17,322 nt of DNA from assembly GCA_958435545.1 (NCBI GenBank), contig CAUBGU010000027.1, positions 1 to 17,322 on the forward strand, written 5' to 3'. Under the pieces are notes generated by a model. That model did not search any database, was not told the DNA's origin, and saw only the letters and a program-made list of their open reading frames with translations. Made by a program: the position numbers and the translations under genes. Shown here in pieces: positions 1 through 7,376 of this stretch; position 1 is the first letter of the stretch, and the number at the start of each line of letters is the position of its first letter. The stretch is from an uncultured Collinsella sp. GTDB lineage: Bacteria > Actinomycetota > Coriobacteriia > Coriobacteriales > Coriobacteriaceae.

Positions 1-1999
1 CGGGCATCATCTCGATGGGGTACATGCCCGACGAACCCGGGATCTGCACGATGACAAGAATGACGCCGATTGCCTTGCCGATATGCTTAAACGTAGTGGA
101 CAACGCGTAAATGATGTTGACGTACGTAAATGAGATGGCGATGCCGCCCAGCACAAATAGGAGCGGACTGACGCACTGTACGCCAATGACCAGATCTCCC
201 ACCGTAACGATAATGGCCTGCAACGCGCCCAGGATCACCAGGAGCAACCAGCGGCCAAAGTAGCCCTGACGCGCGGTAAAGCTGCCAACGCCTTCGCGAT
301 CGACCTCGAGCTTGTAAATGGCGATGAGCACGTAGCCGCCCACCCAAAGCGCCAGATTGGTGTAGAAAGGAGCAATGCCCGAGCCGAAGCTCTTAACCGG
401 ATAGATCGACTTGGACGCGAGCTCAACCGGAGATGCCATGAAGTCAGCAACGTCATCGACGTCGACGCCCATCAGGTCGGCCAGCTCGCCCATGGACTCG
501 GAGGTCTGCAGCGCCTCGATGTCGTTGGCGGCGGTGGCGAGCTTGTCCTGGACCTTGGCAAGCGAGGCGTCGGTCTGGGACAGCGTGGTCTTGGCCTGAC
601 CGAGCGTAGCGTTGAGTTGCGAAAGTGTACCGCGCGCACTTGCAATAGTAGGCGTGAGGCCAGACACGATTCCCGTCAGATCGCCCGAGACGGCGGCAAA
701 TGAATCAAGCGCGCTCGAGGCCTTCGGCAGCGCGTTTTGACCCAGGTCCGTCTGGGCCTGGCCAAGGTTGGTCGCACCGGTCTGGATTGCGTTATTGATA
801 GCGTCGCTGGCACCCGAGACAGCCGCGGCGTCATTCGCCATGGCGCTCGACTGTGCAGACAGACCGTCCTTGATGCTCTGAAGCTTTTCATTCTGCTTGC
901 AGAGCAAATCGATGGTCGATACAATGCGCGCGTCAATTTCCTTGGAACCTGTCGACGTGTCATTGACGAGAATTTCCAAGTGCCCGATAACGGCCTTATT
1001 GTGGTCGATCGTCGCCTGGAGAGACTCGAGCGAGTTGTCGATGCGGGTGGTCGTAGATGTGATCGTGCCCGTCAGCTTGCCAATCGCAGCGTTCGCGGAG
1101 GCTGACGTCTTGGTGAGCGCAAGGCTGCCTTCCGAGAGCGCCTTGGAGAGCGAGGCGACAGAGTTGCCCGCCGTGGCGCGAGCCTCGCCCAGCAGGTCAT
1201 TGCCCTGGGAGATCGCCTGCGTCAGCGACGGCGCCTGACCCTGCAGACCGGCAAGTGCCGCATCTGCCGAGGCAATGGAACCACTCGTCTTATCGATGGC
1301 GGCATTCATGTCGCCAATCGAATCACGCACTTCGCCCAACGTATCGGAAGCCTCTGATACCGAACCGGCCAACGAATCCTGAGTCTGGGTTGCCTTGTCC
1401 TTTAAATCGACTCCGGCATCCTTGGCAATACTGGCAACGGTCTCGCCCACCGTGGAGACAAATTCCGAGTTGATCTGCTCCTCGATGGTGTTTGCACCGG
1501 TGTCGGTAACCTTGGGCGCAATAGCGCTCTTCTTCTCATTGACGTAGTACGTAAGCTTGGGCTGATGGTAGTTGCCGTCGAGCATCGAGACCAGGTTATC
1601 CGAGAAGTTCTTGGGGATTACGATGGCCGCATAGTACTCACCGCTCTCGACGCCCTCCTTGGCGTCGGCCGCCGAATCGACGAAGGTCCAGCCCAACTGA
1701 TCGTTCTCCTTGAGCTGATCGACGACCTTATCACCCGCGTTGAGCTCACCCACCAGGTCGTTTTGGGTGCCCTGATCGTTGTTGGCGATGGCAATCTTGA
1801 TACCCTGAGTGTTTCCGTACGGATCCCAGTTTGCCACGATGTTGTACCAGGCATACAGCGAGGGAATAACGCACACGCCGAGGGTAACCACCAAGGCGAC
1901 GGGGTTCACAAGTAGTCGCTTAATGTCGCGCTTGAATATCGCAAAGGAGACCTTTGCATCGGATAGTTTGCTGCCGAGACTCACGCTTGGGCCATCCAT
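1..1999 (-). CDS. YhgE/Pip family membrane protein, 3' end missing
   Basis: Reads without a stop for 666 codons from ATG at 1999 to the window edge. A hydrophobic segment near residues 30-50 is followed by an extracytoplasmic-looking region with WDPYGN and NDQGTQNDLVG, the pattern of the YhgE/Pip N-terminal domain. Residues about 190-520 are Ser/Thr/Ala-rich heptad-like helices. At least four membrane segments follow from about residue 535, ending in GMYPIEMMP, which matches the conserved YPIE-P region of the ABC-2-like C-terminal domain. A second ATG at 1995 reaches a stop after four codons, so 1999 is the only sensible start. The family is known for phage-infection proteins, ESX-associated factors and putative exporters; the substrate here is unknown. 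The missing C-terminus probably holds the rest of the last membrane segments. Divergent from nothing; the upstream gene htpG runs in the same direction but 430 bp away. Confidence 0.9.
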   Translation of the reverse strand, partial: MDGPSVSLGSKLSDAKVSFAIFKRDIKRLLVNPVALVVTLGVCVIPSLYAWYNIVANWDPYGNTQGIKIAIANNDQGTQNDLVGELNAGDKVVDQLKENDQLGWTFVDSAADAKEGVESGEYYAAIVIPKNFSDNLVSMLDGNYHQPKLTYYVNEKKSAIAPKVTDTGANTIEEQINSEFVSTVGETVASIAKDAGVDLKDKATQTQDSLAGSVSEASDTLGEVRDSIGDMNAAIDKTSGSIASADAALAGLQGQAPSLTQAISQGNDLLGEARATAGNSVASLSKALSEGSLALTKTSASANAAIGKLTGTITSTTTRIDNSLESLQATIDHNKAVIGHLEILVNDTSTGSKEIDARIVSTIDLLCKQNEKLQSIKDGLSAQSSAMANDAAAVSGASDAINNAIQTGATNLGQAQTDLGQNALPKASSALDSFAAVSGDLTGIVSGLTPTIASARGTLSQLNATLGQAKTTLSQTDASLAKVQDKLATAANDIEALQTSESMGELADLMGVDVDDVADFMASPVELASKSIYPVKSFGSGIAPFYTNLALWVGGYVLIAIYKLEVDREGVGSFTARQGYFGRWLLLVILGALQAIIVTVGDLVIGVQCVSPLLFVLGGIAISFTYVNIIYALSTTFKHIGKAIGVILVIVQIPGSSGMYPIEMMP

Positions 2000-2030
2000 C
2001 CTGTCGTTGAATCAAATCGTACTATCGACA

Positions 2031-2072
2031 ACCATTGTACGTAGGCGCTTTAGCGTCTCAGAGCACAATGGT
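2031..2072 (-). promoter_or_regulatory. Inverted repeat in the YhgE gene leader
   Basis: ACCATTGT (2031-2038) and ACAATGGT (2065-2072) are perfect 8-base inverted arms separated by 26 bases. Inside lies a small CGCT-TT-AGCG dyad. The element ends about 30 bases before the ATG of the YhgE gene, so it could be an operator or a leader RNA hairpin. No T-tract follows, so a terminator is unlikely. Function is not known. Confidence 0.35.
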
Positions 2073-2091
2073 ATTGAGTTTTGCGGGTAGC

Positions 2092-2127
2092 AATATACTA
2101 CGAAGACGAATTAACGTACAGTTGTAC
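2092..2127 (-). promoter_or_regulatory. Candidate promoter and dyad operator for the YhgE gene
   Basis: On the minus strand TATATT (2097-2092) is a fair -10 hexamer; the matching -35 position (about 2115-2120) is poor. The -35 region overlaps the dyad GTACA-GT-TGTAC (2116-2127), with perfect 5-base arms. YhgE/Pip genes are often next to TetR-type regulators, which bind such short dyads, but no regulator gene is seen in this window. The assignment is tentative. Confidence 0.25.
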
Positions 2128-2220
2128 AGTATCTTTAATTTCAGCATGTCACAAAACCACAACCCGCACAAATTAGCAATTCAAATAGCATCGGGGACGT
2201 TCTTAAACGACTAGTCAAAC

Positions 2221-2381
2221 AAAAACGCCCCCAATGACTACTTAGGACCACGAAAGCGTCGCTGGTTGAGCATAAGTCAGCGAAAACGCCCCTAAGCGAG
2301 CAAGGTGACGCGAAAGAGGAGGGAAGCGTACTTCGATACGCGACCGACGATTGAACGTCAGATTGCCGCTTAGGGGCGTTT
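2221..2381. repeat. Nested inverted repeats, possible terminator or structured RNA
   Basis: AAACGCCCCTAAGCG (2284-2298) and CGCTTAGGGGCGTTT (2367-2381) are perfect 15-base inverted arms 68 bases apart. Within them TGACG (2306-2310) pairs with CGTCA (2356-2360), and GCGTA-CTTCGA-TACGC (2326-2341) makes an apical hairpin, so the whole 98 bases fold as one long interrupted stem. Next to it TCGCTG (2259-2264) pairs with CAGCGA (2278-2283). A further AAAAACGCCCCC (2221-2232) repeats the left arm in the same orientation and could compete with it. On the minus strand the arms end in GGGGCGTTTT and GGGGGCGTTTTT, terminator-like, which suits the 3' end of htpG transcription. A mobile repeat family or a small RNA is also possible. 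Confidence 0.5.
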
Positions 2382-2394
2382 GCAGCGTCGAGCT

Positions 2395-2422
2395 GTTACG
2401 CGGTTTGGTAAAACCGCGTAAC
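2395..2422 (-). terminator. Perfect hairpin just after htpG
   Basis: GTTACGCGGTTT (2395-2406) and AAACCGCGTAAC (2411-2422) form a 12-bp perfect stem with a 4-base loop, starting 8 bases after the htpG stop codon. There is no T-tract on either side, so it is more likely to protect the mRNA 3' end or work together with the GGGGCGTTTT arms further downstream than to terminate alone. Confidence 0.5.
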
Positions 2423-2429
2423 TACCTAA

Positions 2430-4454
2430 CTACATCAAGTTGCAGACAGCCGCCGCGAAGGCCACGGGGTCCTCGGGCAAAACGCCCTCGACCAGCAGGG
2501 CCTGGTCATAGAGCAGACCGGAATACTGCTTGATCTTGTCGGCATCGCCCGCCTTCTGGGCGGCGACGAGCTTGGCGAAGACCGGGTGCTTGGCGTTGAG
2601 CTCGAGCACGCGCTGGCTCTTGGGCATACCGTCGGGCGCGCCCTCGGGACCCTTCTGGAGCACCTTCTCCATCTCGAGCGAAAGCGGGCCCTCGGTGGTG
2701 ATGCACGCGGGAGCATCGGTCAGGCGCGCAGAGACGGCAACCTTCTCGACCTTGTCGCCGAGTGCCTCCTTCATGGCGTTAAAGAGGTCCTCGTTCTCCT
2801 TGGTGGCGTCCTCGGCCTCCTTTTTCTCGTCCTCGGTCGCCAGGTCAAGATCACCGGTTGCGACGTTCTTGAGCTCCAGGTGACGATCCTCAACCTCGGG
2901 CTCGGCACCATCGGCCACGGCCTTCTCGGCAGCCTCGCGGGCGGCATCGTCCTCGTAGATCTTGGGCATATCGGCGGCAACGTACTCACGCATAGCCTGG
3001 AAGGTGAACTCATCCACGTCCTGCGTCAGCAGCAGCACGTCATAGCCGCGGTCGAGCACGCCCTTTACCACGGGCATCTTGGCCAAGCGCTCACGCGAGT
3101 CGCCGGCGGCGTAGTAGATGGCCTTCTGATCCTCGGGCATGCCCTTGGCATACTCGGCCAGGGTAATCATCTTCTGTTCCTTGGCAGACCAGAACAGCAA
3201 CAGATCGGCGAGCTCATCGGCCTTCATGCCATAGCTCGAGTAGATGCCGTACTTAAGACCGCGGCCAAAGTTCTCAAAGAACTTCTCGTAGGCCTCGCGG
3301 TCGTTGTCACGCATATCCTCAAGGTCGGCGGTGATCTTCTTTTCCACACGCTTGGCGATGGCCTTGAGCTGACGGTTCTGCTGCAGCGTCTCACGCGAGA
3401 TGTTGAGCGACACATCGGCGGAATCCACGACGCCGCGGACAAAGTTGTAGTAGTCGGGCAGCAGGTCGTCGCACTTCTCCATGATCAGGACGTTGGAGCT
3501 GTAGAGTGCCAGACCCTTCTCGTAATCCTTGCTGTACAGATCGAACGGCGCGCGGCCCGGCACAAACAGCAGGGCATCGTACTCGAGCGTGCCCTCGGCA
3601 TGGAAGCTGATGGTGCGCGCAGGATCGTCAAAGTCGTGGAACGTGGACTTGTAGAACTCGTCGTAGTCCTTCTGCTCGACATCGGAGCTGCGCTTCTTCC
3701 AGATCGGTGTCATGGAATTGACGGTCTCGAGCTCCTGGTAGTCCTCGTACTCGGGCTTGTAATCGTCGCCGGCGTCCTCGGGCTTGGGTTTCTGGCGGCT
3801 CTTGGACACCATCATCTGAATCGGGTAGCGCACATAGTTGCTGTACTGCTGAATCAGGCTCTTGAGACCCCACTCGGTCAGGAAGCGATCGTAGGTCTCG
3901 GCCTCGCCGTCGGCATCGAGCTTCTCGTTCTCGCGCAGCGTCAGGATGACATCGGTACCGTGCTCGGCGCGCTCACCGTCCTCGATGGTGTAGCCCTCAA
4001 GACCGTCGGATTCCCACACATGGGCGACATCCTCGCCATAGGCGCGGCTGACGACCTTCACATGGCTGGCAACCATAAAGGCAGAGTAGAAGCCCACGCC
4101 AAACTGGCCGATGATGTCGACATCGGAGCCCTGCTGCTCGGCGTTCTCGGTCTTAAACTCCTCGGAGCCGGAATGGGCGATGGTGCCCAGATTGCGCTCG
4201 AGCTCCTCGGCGGTCATGCCAATGCCGTTATCCGAGATGGTAATGGTGCGGGCGTCTTTATCAAAGGAGACGCGAATGGCCAGGTCGCCCTGGTTGATCT
4301 TGACGCTCGGATCCTGCAGGCTCTTAAAGTTGAGCTTGTCGACGGCGTCGCTCGCGTTAGAGATAAGCTCGCGCAGGAAGATTTCCTTATTGGTGTAGAT
4401 GGAGTTGATCATGAGGTCGAGCAGTTTTTTGCTCTCGGTCTTAAATTGACGCAT
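2430..4454 (-). CDS. htpG: Molecular chaperone HtpG (bacterial Hsp90)
   Basis: Cytosolic ATP-dependent chaperone that works as a homodimer in protein folding and stress tolerance. The 674-residue product shows the GHKL ATPase site in order: Glu29 and Asn33 in the RELISNASDA motif, DNGIGM (75-80), GTIAHSG (90-96) and the lid GQFGVGFYSAF (116-126). The middle domain carries LNISRETLQQNRQLK, with the Arg that contacts ATP gamma-phosphate in this family. The C-terminus is a dimerisation domain rich in acidic residues with no eukaryotic MEEVD tail. E. coli HtpG has 624 residues, so this is somewhat longer, with acidic insertions near residues 490-560. The ATG at 4454 has a GAAAGGA ribosome site 6-7 bases upstream. 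Transcribed alone or by readthrough from the GNAT gene 200 bp upstream. No CIRCE element is present. Confidence 0.98.
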   Translation of the reverse strand: MRQFKTESKKLLDLMINSIYTNKEIFLRELISNASDAVDKLNFKSLQDPSVKINQGDLAIRVSFDKDARTITISDNGIGMTAEELERNLGTIAHSGSEEFKTENAEQQGSDVDIIGQFGVGFYSAFMVASHVKVVSRAYGEDVAHVWESDGLEGYTIEDGERAEHGTDVILTLRENEKLDADGEAETYDRFLTEWGLKSLIQQYSNYVRYPIQMMVSKSRQKPKPEDAGDDYKPEYEDYQELETVNSMTPIWKKRSSDVEQKDYDEFYKSTFHDFDDPARTISFHAEGTLEYDALLFVPGRAPFDLYSKDYEKGLALYSSNVLIMEKCDDLLPDYYNFVRGVVDSADVSLNISRETLQQNRQLKAIAKRVEKKITADLEDMRDNDREAYEKFFENFGRGLKYGIYSSYGMKADELADLLLFWSAKEQKMITLAEYAKGMPEDQKAIYYAAGDSRERLAKMPVVKGVLDRGYDVLLLTQDVDEFTFQAMREYVAADMPKIYEDDAAREAAEKAVADGAEPEVEDRHLELKNVATGDLDLATEDEKKEAEDATKENEDLFNAMKEALGDKVEKVAVSARLTDAPACITTEGPLSLEMEKVLQKGPEGAPDGMPKSQRVLELNAKHPVFAKLVAAQKAGDADKIKQYSGLLYDQALLVEGVLPEDPVAFAAAVCNLM

Positions 4455-4484
4455 GTGCAGTCCTTTCGCGCTATCCCCGTCCGC

Positions 4485-4509
4485 AAAAACGGCCCGGTTG
4501 CCCGAGCCG
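4485..4509 (-). terminator. Terminator-like hairpin in the htpG leader
   Basis: Minus-strand CGGCTCGG-GCAA-CCGGGCCG (4509-4490), an 8-bp stem with one G-U pair and a GCAA loop, is followed at once by five Ts (4489-4485). This is a textbook intrinsic terminator shape, but it ends only 30 bases before the htpG ATG. It is flanked by GTCTGC (4519-4514) and GCGGAC (4484-4479), which can pair around it. It may end transcription from the cps-GNAT unit, attenuate htpG, or both. Confidence 0.6.
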
Positions 4510-4539
4510 GATCGCAGACCTGCTATGTTCAGACTTAGA

Positions 4540-4604
4540 TTTTATAACCCATTAGCGCGCATATATACATACGGAATCGAAAAACTGTATGCCAGAGCGC
4601 TCTG
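4540..4604 (-). promoter_or_regulatory. Candidate htpG promoter with upstream palindrome
   Basis: Minus-strand TATAAA (4545-4540) in an AT-rich patch is the best -10 before htpG; no good -35 hexamer is 16-18 bases upstream. CAGAGCGCTCTG (4593-4604), a perfect 12-base palindrome, sits about 50 bases further up, where an activator could bind. Both are upstream of the leader hairpin, so htpG transcripts starting here must pass it. Confidence 0.35.
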
Positions 4605-4656
4605 ATGCGCCAATTGCCAAGGAGTGTCCCCGACTGCCGGCAGAAAAGGAGCGTCC

Positions 4657-5157
4657 CTATCTGCCATCTACGCGCTTGGCCATCCAGGCATGGGGTTGGC
4701 CCTCGTCCTCGTAGTCTACCGGGGCAATTTGCGTGTAGCCCGCCTTTACATAGAGCGGCAGCACGTATTCCTGCGCATGCAGCTTAATAAGCTTGGCGCC
4801 GGCATCGCGTGCACACGAAGCACTGGTCTCCACGATCGCACTCGCCAGTCCGCGACGACGCATAGCCGGCAGCACGGCGACGCGCCCCATAATGTAGGTC
4901 TCCCCCGCCGCAACGCCTTCGTCCATGTCGCATGCCGGCGACACCGGGGCTTCCGCATCTGCCGCGCGCTCCAGCTCCTCGGGAAACACGCGCGAGCAGC
5001 CGGCGAGTTGACCATCAACATACAGCGTCACATGAATGCAGCTCGAGGCCTCATCGATCTGGTCGAACTCGTTTTCGTAACCCTGTTCGTCCATAAAGAC
5101 GGCGCGGCGCACCAGCGCCGCGCCGTCAAAGCATCCCGTCTTAATTTGAATATCCAT
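4657..5157 (-). CDS. GNAT family N-acetyltransferase
   Basis: A 166-residue protein of the acetyl-CoA-dependent GNAT fold. Seen: an N-terminal VFMDEQGYENEFDQID segment typical of the ElaA/YitI-like subgroup, then the acetyl-CoA site GRVAVLPAMRRRGLASAIV (about residues 90-110, the R/Q-x-x-G-x-G/A loop as RRRGLA), then LHAQEYVLPLYVKAGY, the family's C-terminal strand-helix. The ATG at 5157 is chosen because GGAGG lies 7 bases before it; a TTG at 5175 would put that ribosome site inside the gene. It starts 39 bases after the cpsB stop, so it is probably the last gene of the cps unit. The acetylated substrate is unknown; a role in sugar or amine modification is only a guess from position. Its last codons overlap one copy of an imperfect 18-base repeat (4621-4638 and 4648-4665). 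Confidence 0.88.
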   Translation of the reverse strand: MDIQIKTGCFDGAALVRRAVFMDEQGYENEFDQIDEASSCIHVTLYVDGQLAGCSRVFPEELERAADAEAPVSPACDMDEGVAAGETYIMGRVAVLPAMRRRGLASAIVETSASCARDAGAKLIKLHAQEYVLPLYVKAGYTQIAPVDYEDEGQPHAWMAKRVDGR

Positions 5158-5196
5158 GGTCGCCCCTCCGTTCAAAGCAAACGTTAGGGACAGATT

Positions 5197-5847
5197 TTAG
5201 CGAAAGTGAGCGCCTCGCACGCTAAACTTGGCCCGCGCCTTTGCTAGGTAATCGTAGTGGCGAACATTGTGGGCGTCGCTTGCGATAAAGCTGTACAAGC
5301 CCTCGTCAAACAGACGCTGCGCCGGCTTTTTCTCGCGGCCAAAGCGGCCACCGGCGATAAAGTCCGCCGAAGCTTGCAGCTTGCAGCCCATATCGACCAG
5401 ACGCTCCGCCACACTCACATCCTTTTGAACAGCGCGATATCGCTCGGGATGAGCGATGATCACCTGGTAGCCGCGGCATTGCAAATCGTAAATCGTACTC
5501 TCGTACTCTCTAAACGCATAGGGATCAGCATGCGTCGAAAGCTCAAGCAGAAACTCATTGGTGCCATCGAAATGCAGGTATTCCGCGGCGTCGATGCCCA
5601 GCTCGACAAGCTTTCGGTGGTTGACCTCAAAGCCCATCTGAAGCGGAAAACCATCTGCGTTATCCCGCAATAACTCAAAGGCATCCCACATCTTGTCGTA
5701 GTCAAAATAGGGATCTCGGCAGTGCGGGGTGCAGACAATTCTGGTTACGCCAGCCTGTTTGGCAGCCGCAAGCATCGCCAAGCTCTCATCGAGATCGGCG
5801 GCACCGTCGTCTACACCCGGCAAGATATGACAATGAATGTCGCGCAT
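5197..5847 (-). CDS. cpsB: CpsB/CapC-type tyrosine-protein phosphatase (PHP fold)
   Basis: Manganese-dependent protein-tyrosine phosphatase that reverses autophosphorylation of the BY-kinase encoded just upstream, thereby setting capsule or exopolysaccharide output. The PHP-domain metal ligands are visible in order: HCH in DIHCHILPGVDDG (3-15), TPH (40-42), Glu in GFEV (72-75), HPERY (133-137) and SDAHN (190-194). At 216 residues it is a little shorter than the usual 240-250, mostly at the C-terminus, where it ends shortly after the last ligand. ATG at 5847 follows an AAGG about 8 bases upstream and lies 17 bases after the kinase stop, consistent with one transcript. Confidence 0.93.
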   Translation of the reverse strand: MRDIHCHILPGVDDGAADLDESLAMLAAAKQAGVTRIVCTPHCRDPYFDYDKMWDAFELLRDNADGFPLQMGFEVNHRKLVELGIDAAEYLHFDGTNEFLLELSTHADPYAFREYESTIYDLQCRGYQVIIAHPERYRAVQKDVSVAERLVDMGCKLQASADFIAGGRFGREKKPAQRLFDEGLYSFIASDAHNVRHYDYLAKARAKFSVRGAHFR

Positions 5848-5864
5848 AGGTCGGCCTTAATCAA

Positions 5865-6602
5865 CTAAACGTTTGCCCGGTTGGTGAAGATCCCCTTTTT
5901 AGAAGCACCCTGAGCAGCGGAACCGTTTTTTACCTTCTTACCGTCCTTGGTGTAGTAAGAATAGTAATATTCGCTGGTCTCGGTCTCGCAGCAATTCATA
6001 ACGGTACCGATGAGCTTAACCTTCTCGGACTTCTTAAGCTGAGCGATGGCGTTGAGCGCCTCCTCGCGCTTGGTAAAGTCTTCGCGCACCACAAACAGCG
6101 TGCCGTCAGTCAGGCTGGCGATCTCGGCAGCATCGATGAAGGTGCCGACCGGAGGAGCGTCAAAAATGACATACTGGAACTTGGCAGACAGCGCCTTAAC
6201 CAGCTTGGCAAAACGATGAGACACGATGATGTCGGCAGGATTGGGAATATGAGGCTCCGCATCGAGGAAGTAGAAGTTCTTCTGACCCGTCTCGGCGATT
6301 GCCTGGTCGATGGAAATCTGCTCGGACAGGACTGCGTAGAGTCCGCCATGCGAACGGACGCCAAGCATGTCGGAAAGAGACCTGCGACGCATATCTCCCT
6401 CGACCAGAAGAACGCTCTTGCCGCTGGTGGCGATAGCCTGGGCCAGGTTGATGGCAACCGTAGACTTACCCTCGTTGGGAATCGAGGACGTAACGGTAAT
6501 GGTGCGGATGGGGTCATCCACGCTCGCAAAGCGAATGTTGGCCAGAAGGGTCTTGGCGGCATTCTGTACAACGAGCTTATCGGTGTTCTTAGCCCTAGCC
6601 AT
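5865..6602 (-). CDS. cpsD: CpsD/CapB-type bacterial tyrosine kinase
   Basis: Cytoplasmic BY-kinase partner of the adjacent CpsC membrane adaptor. Seen: Walker A SSIPNEGKST (39-48, Lys46), Walker A' VLLVEGDMRR (64-73, Asp70), Walker B YVIFDAPPV (144-152, Asp148), and a C-terminal tyrosine cluster at residues 212-217 (five Tyr), the autophosphorylation site of this family. Length 245 is typical for a Gram-positive split kinase (catalytic part separate from the membrane part). The N-terminal EE(R)-type oligomerisation region is weak here. ATG at 6602 is 2 bases after the cpsC stop, with GGTGG as ribosome site inside the end of cpsC, so translation is probably coupled. It should control polymer length or export together with CpsC and be reset by CpsB. 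Confidence 0.95.
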   Translation of the reverse strand: MARAKNTDKLVVQNAAKTLLANIRFASVDDPIRTITVTSSIPNEGKSTVAINLAQAIATSGKSVLLVEGDMRRRSLSDMLGVRSHGGLYAVLSEQISIDQAIAETGQKNFYFLDAEPHIPNPADIIVSHRFAKLVKALSAKFQYVIFDAPPVGTFIDAAEIASLTDGTLFVVREDFTKREEALNAIAQLKKSEKVKLIGTVMNCCETETSEYYYSYYTKDGKKVKNGSAAQGASKKGIFTNRANV

Positions 6603-6604
6603 GC

Positions 6605-7261
6605 CTATTTACCACCTTTCATAGCCGGAATTCGGCCGACAACGGGAATACCAAGGAGCTCTTCTGCCTCTTCGACACCGCGGATGCGCGTGTTGAGCAT
6701 ATCTGCCAAAACGACATAGGCAATTGCGATAAAGACGCCGGCGAGGAACGCGACGGCGACGTACAGCATGCGCTTGGGACCACTGGGGGATTCGGGGGTC
6801 TTAGCCTTATCGATAACGTTGATGCTCTGAGCGGCACCGACATTCTGGGCGACCGTGCTCACCGAGCTGGCCATGGCCCTTGCCACCTCCGCCGTCTCCT
6901 CGGCATCGGTGCCCGTCACCGAAAGTGTGATGACGCGCGTCGTGGTCTCGGAGGAGACTGAAATCTTGTAGTCGCCGAGATCGGCGAGGCCCAGATCCTT
7001 GGCAGCACCGCCCTTAACGCTATCGCTATCGAGCAGCGTGGCGATATCGTTGGAAAGCATCTGGCTCGCCGAAAGATCGGTGTAGCTCATTTGACTGCTA
7101 TCGTCGGTCTTGGCGAGAACGTACATGCTCGTCGTGGCGGTGTAGGTGTTGTCCATCATGGTGAAGGACACGATGCCCATGGCGACCGCGCAAATCACCG
7201 GAAGGGCGATGACCAGCTTGAGGTGCTTTTTAAGCAGCTGGAACAGTTCGAGAAGGGTCAT
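6605..7261 (-). CDS. cpsC: Wzz-type chain-length determinant / CpsC kinase adaptor
   Basis: Membrane protein of 218 residues with the polysaccharide co-polymerase layout: short cytoplasmic start (MTLLELFQLLKKH), first membrane helix about residues 16-36, extracytoplasmic domain about 37-160, proline motif PESPSGPKR just before the second helix (about 165-187), and a short cytoplasmic tail with the GVEEAEELLGIPVVGRIP sequence seen in CpsC/CapA proteins. The tail is thought to activate the BY-kinase. ATG at 7261 has GAAAGG 8 bases upstream. It is the first gene of the unit; the preceding gene phoR ends with its own terminator. Confidence 0.93.
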   Translation of the reverse strand: MTLLELFQLLKKHLKLVIALPVICAVAMGIVSFTMMDNTYTATTSMYVLAKTDDSSQMSYTDLSASQMLSNDIATLLDSDSVKGGAAKDLGLADLGDYKISVSSETTTRVITLSVTGTDAEETAEVARAMASSVSTVAQNVGAAQSINVIDKAKTPESPSGPKRMLYVAVAFLAGVFIAIAYVVLADMLNTRIRGVEEAEELLGIPVVGRIPAMKGGK

Positions 7262-7303
7262 GCAGCTTGCCTTTCATTTCCCTAGTTCATATCGACAAAA
7301 CTG

Positions 7304-7338
7304 CTCATATCATATCGCATCTTTCTGCCAAGTCCGAA
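7304..7338 (-). promoter_or_regulatory. Candidate promoter of the cpsC-cpsD-cpsB-GNAT unit
   Basis: Two overlapping minus-strand readings fit: TTCGGA (7338-7333) with 18 bases to TATGAT (7314-7309), or TTGGCA (7331-7326) with 16 bases to TATGAG (7309-7304). Either gives a leader of about 35-45 bases before cpsC. The region is AT-rich compared with its surroundings and lies after the phoR terminator. Confidence 0.45.
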
Positions 7339-7376
7339 CTCTATACATAAGATACAGCACATACGGCAATGTTGCG

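Noticed and set aside
2586..4538. 650-codon open frame on the plus strand opposite htpG
   Set aside because: Product is a monotonous Leu/Gly/Val/His-rich sequence with no motif, and no ribosome site is seen; the minus strand carries every Hsp90 motif. It is a GC-driven shadow frame.
4455..4656. CIRCE/HrcA operator before htpG
   Set aside because: No TTAGCACTC-N9-GAGTGCTAA or near match is present.
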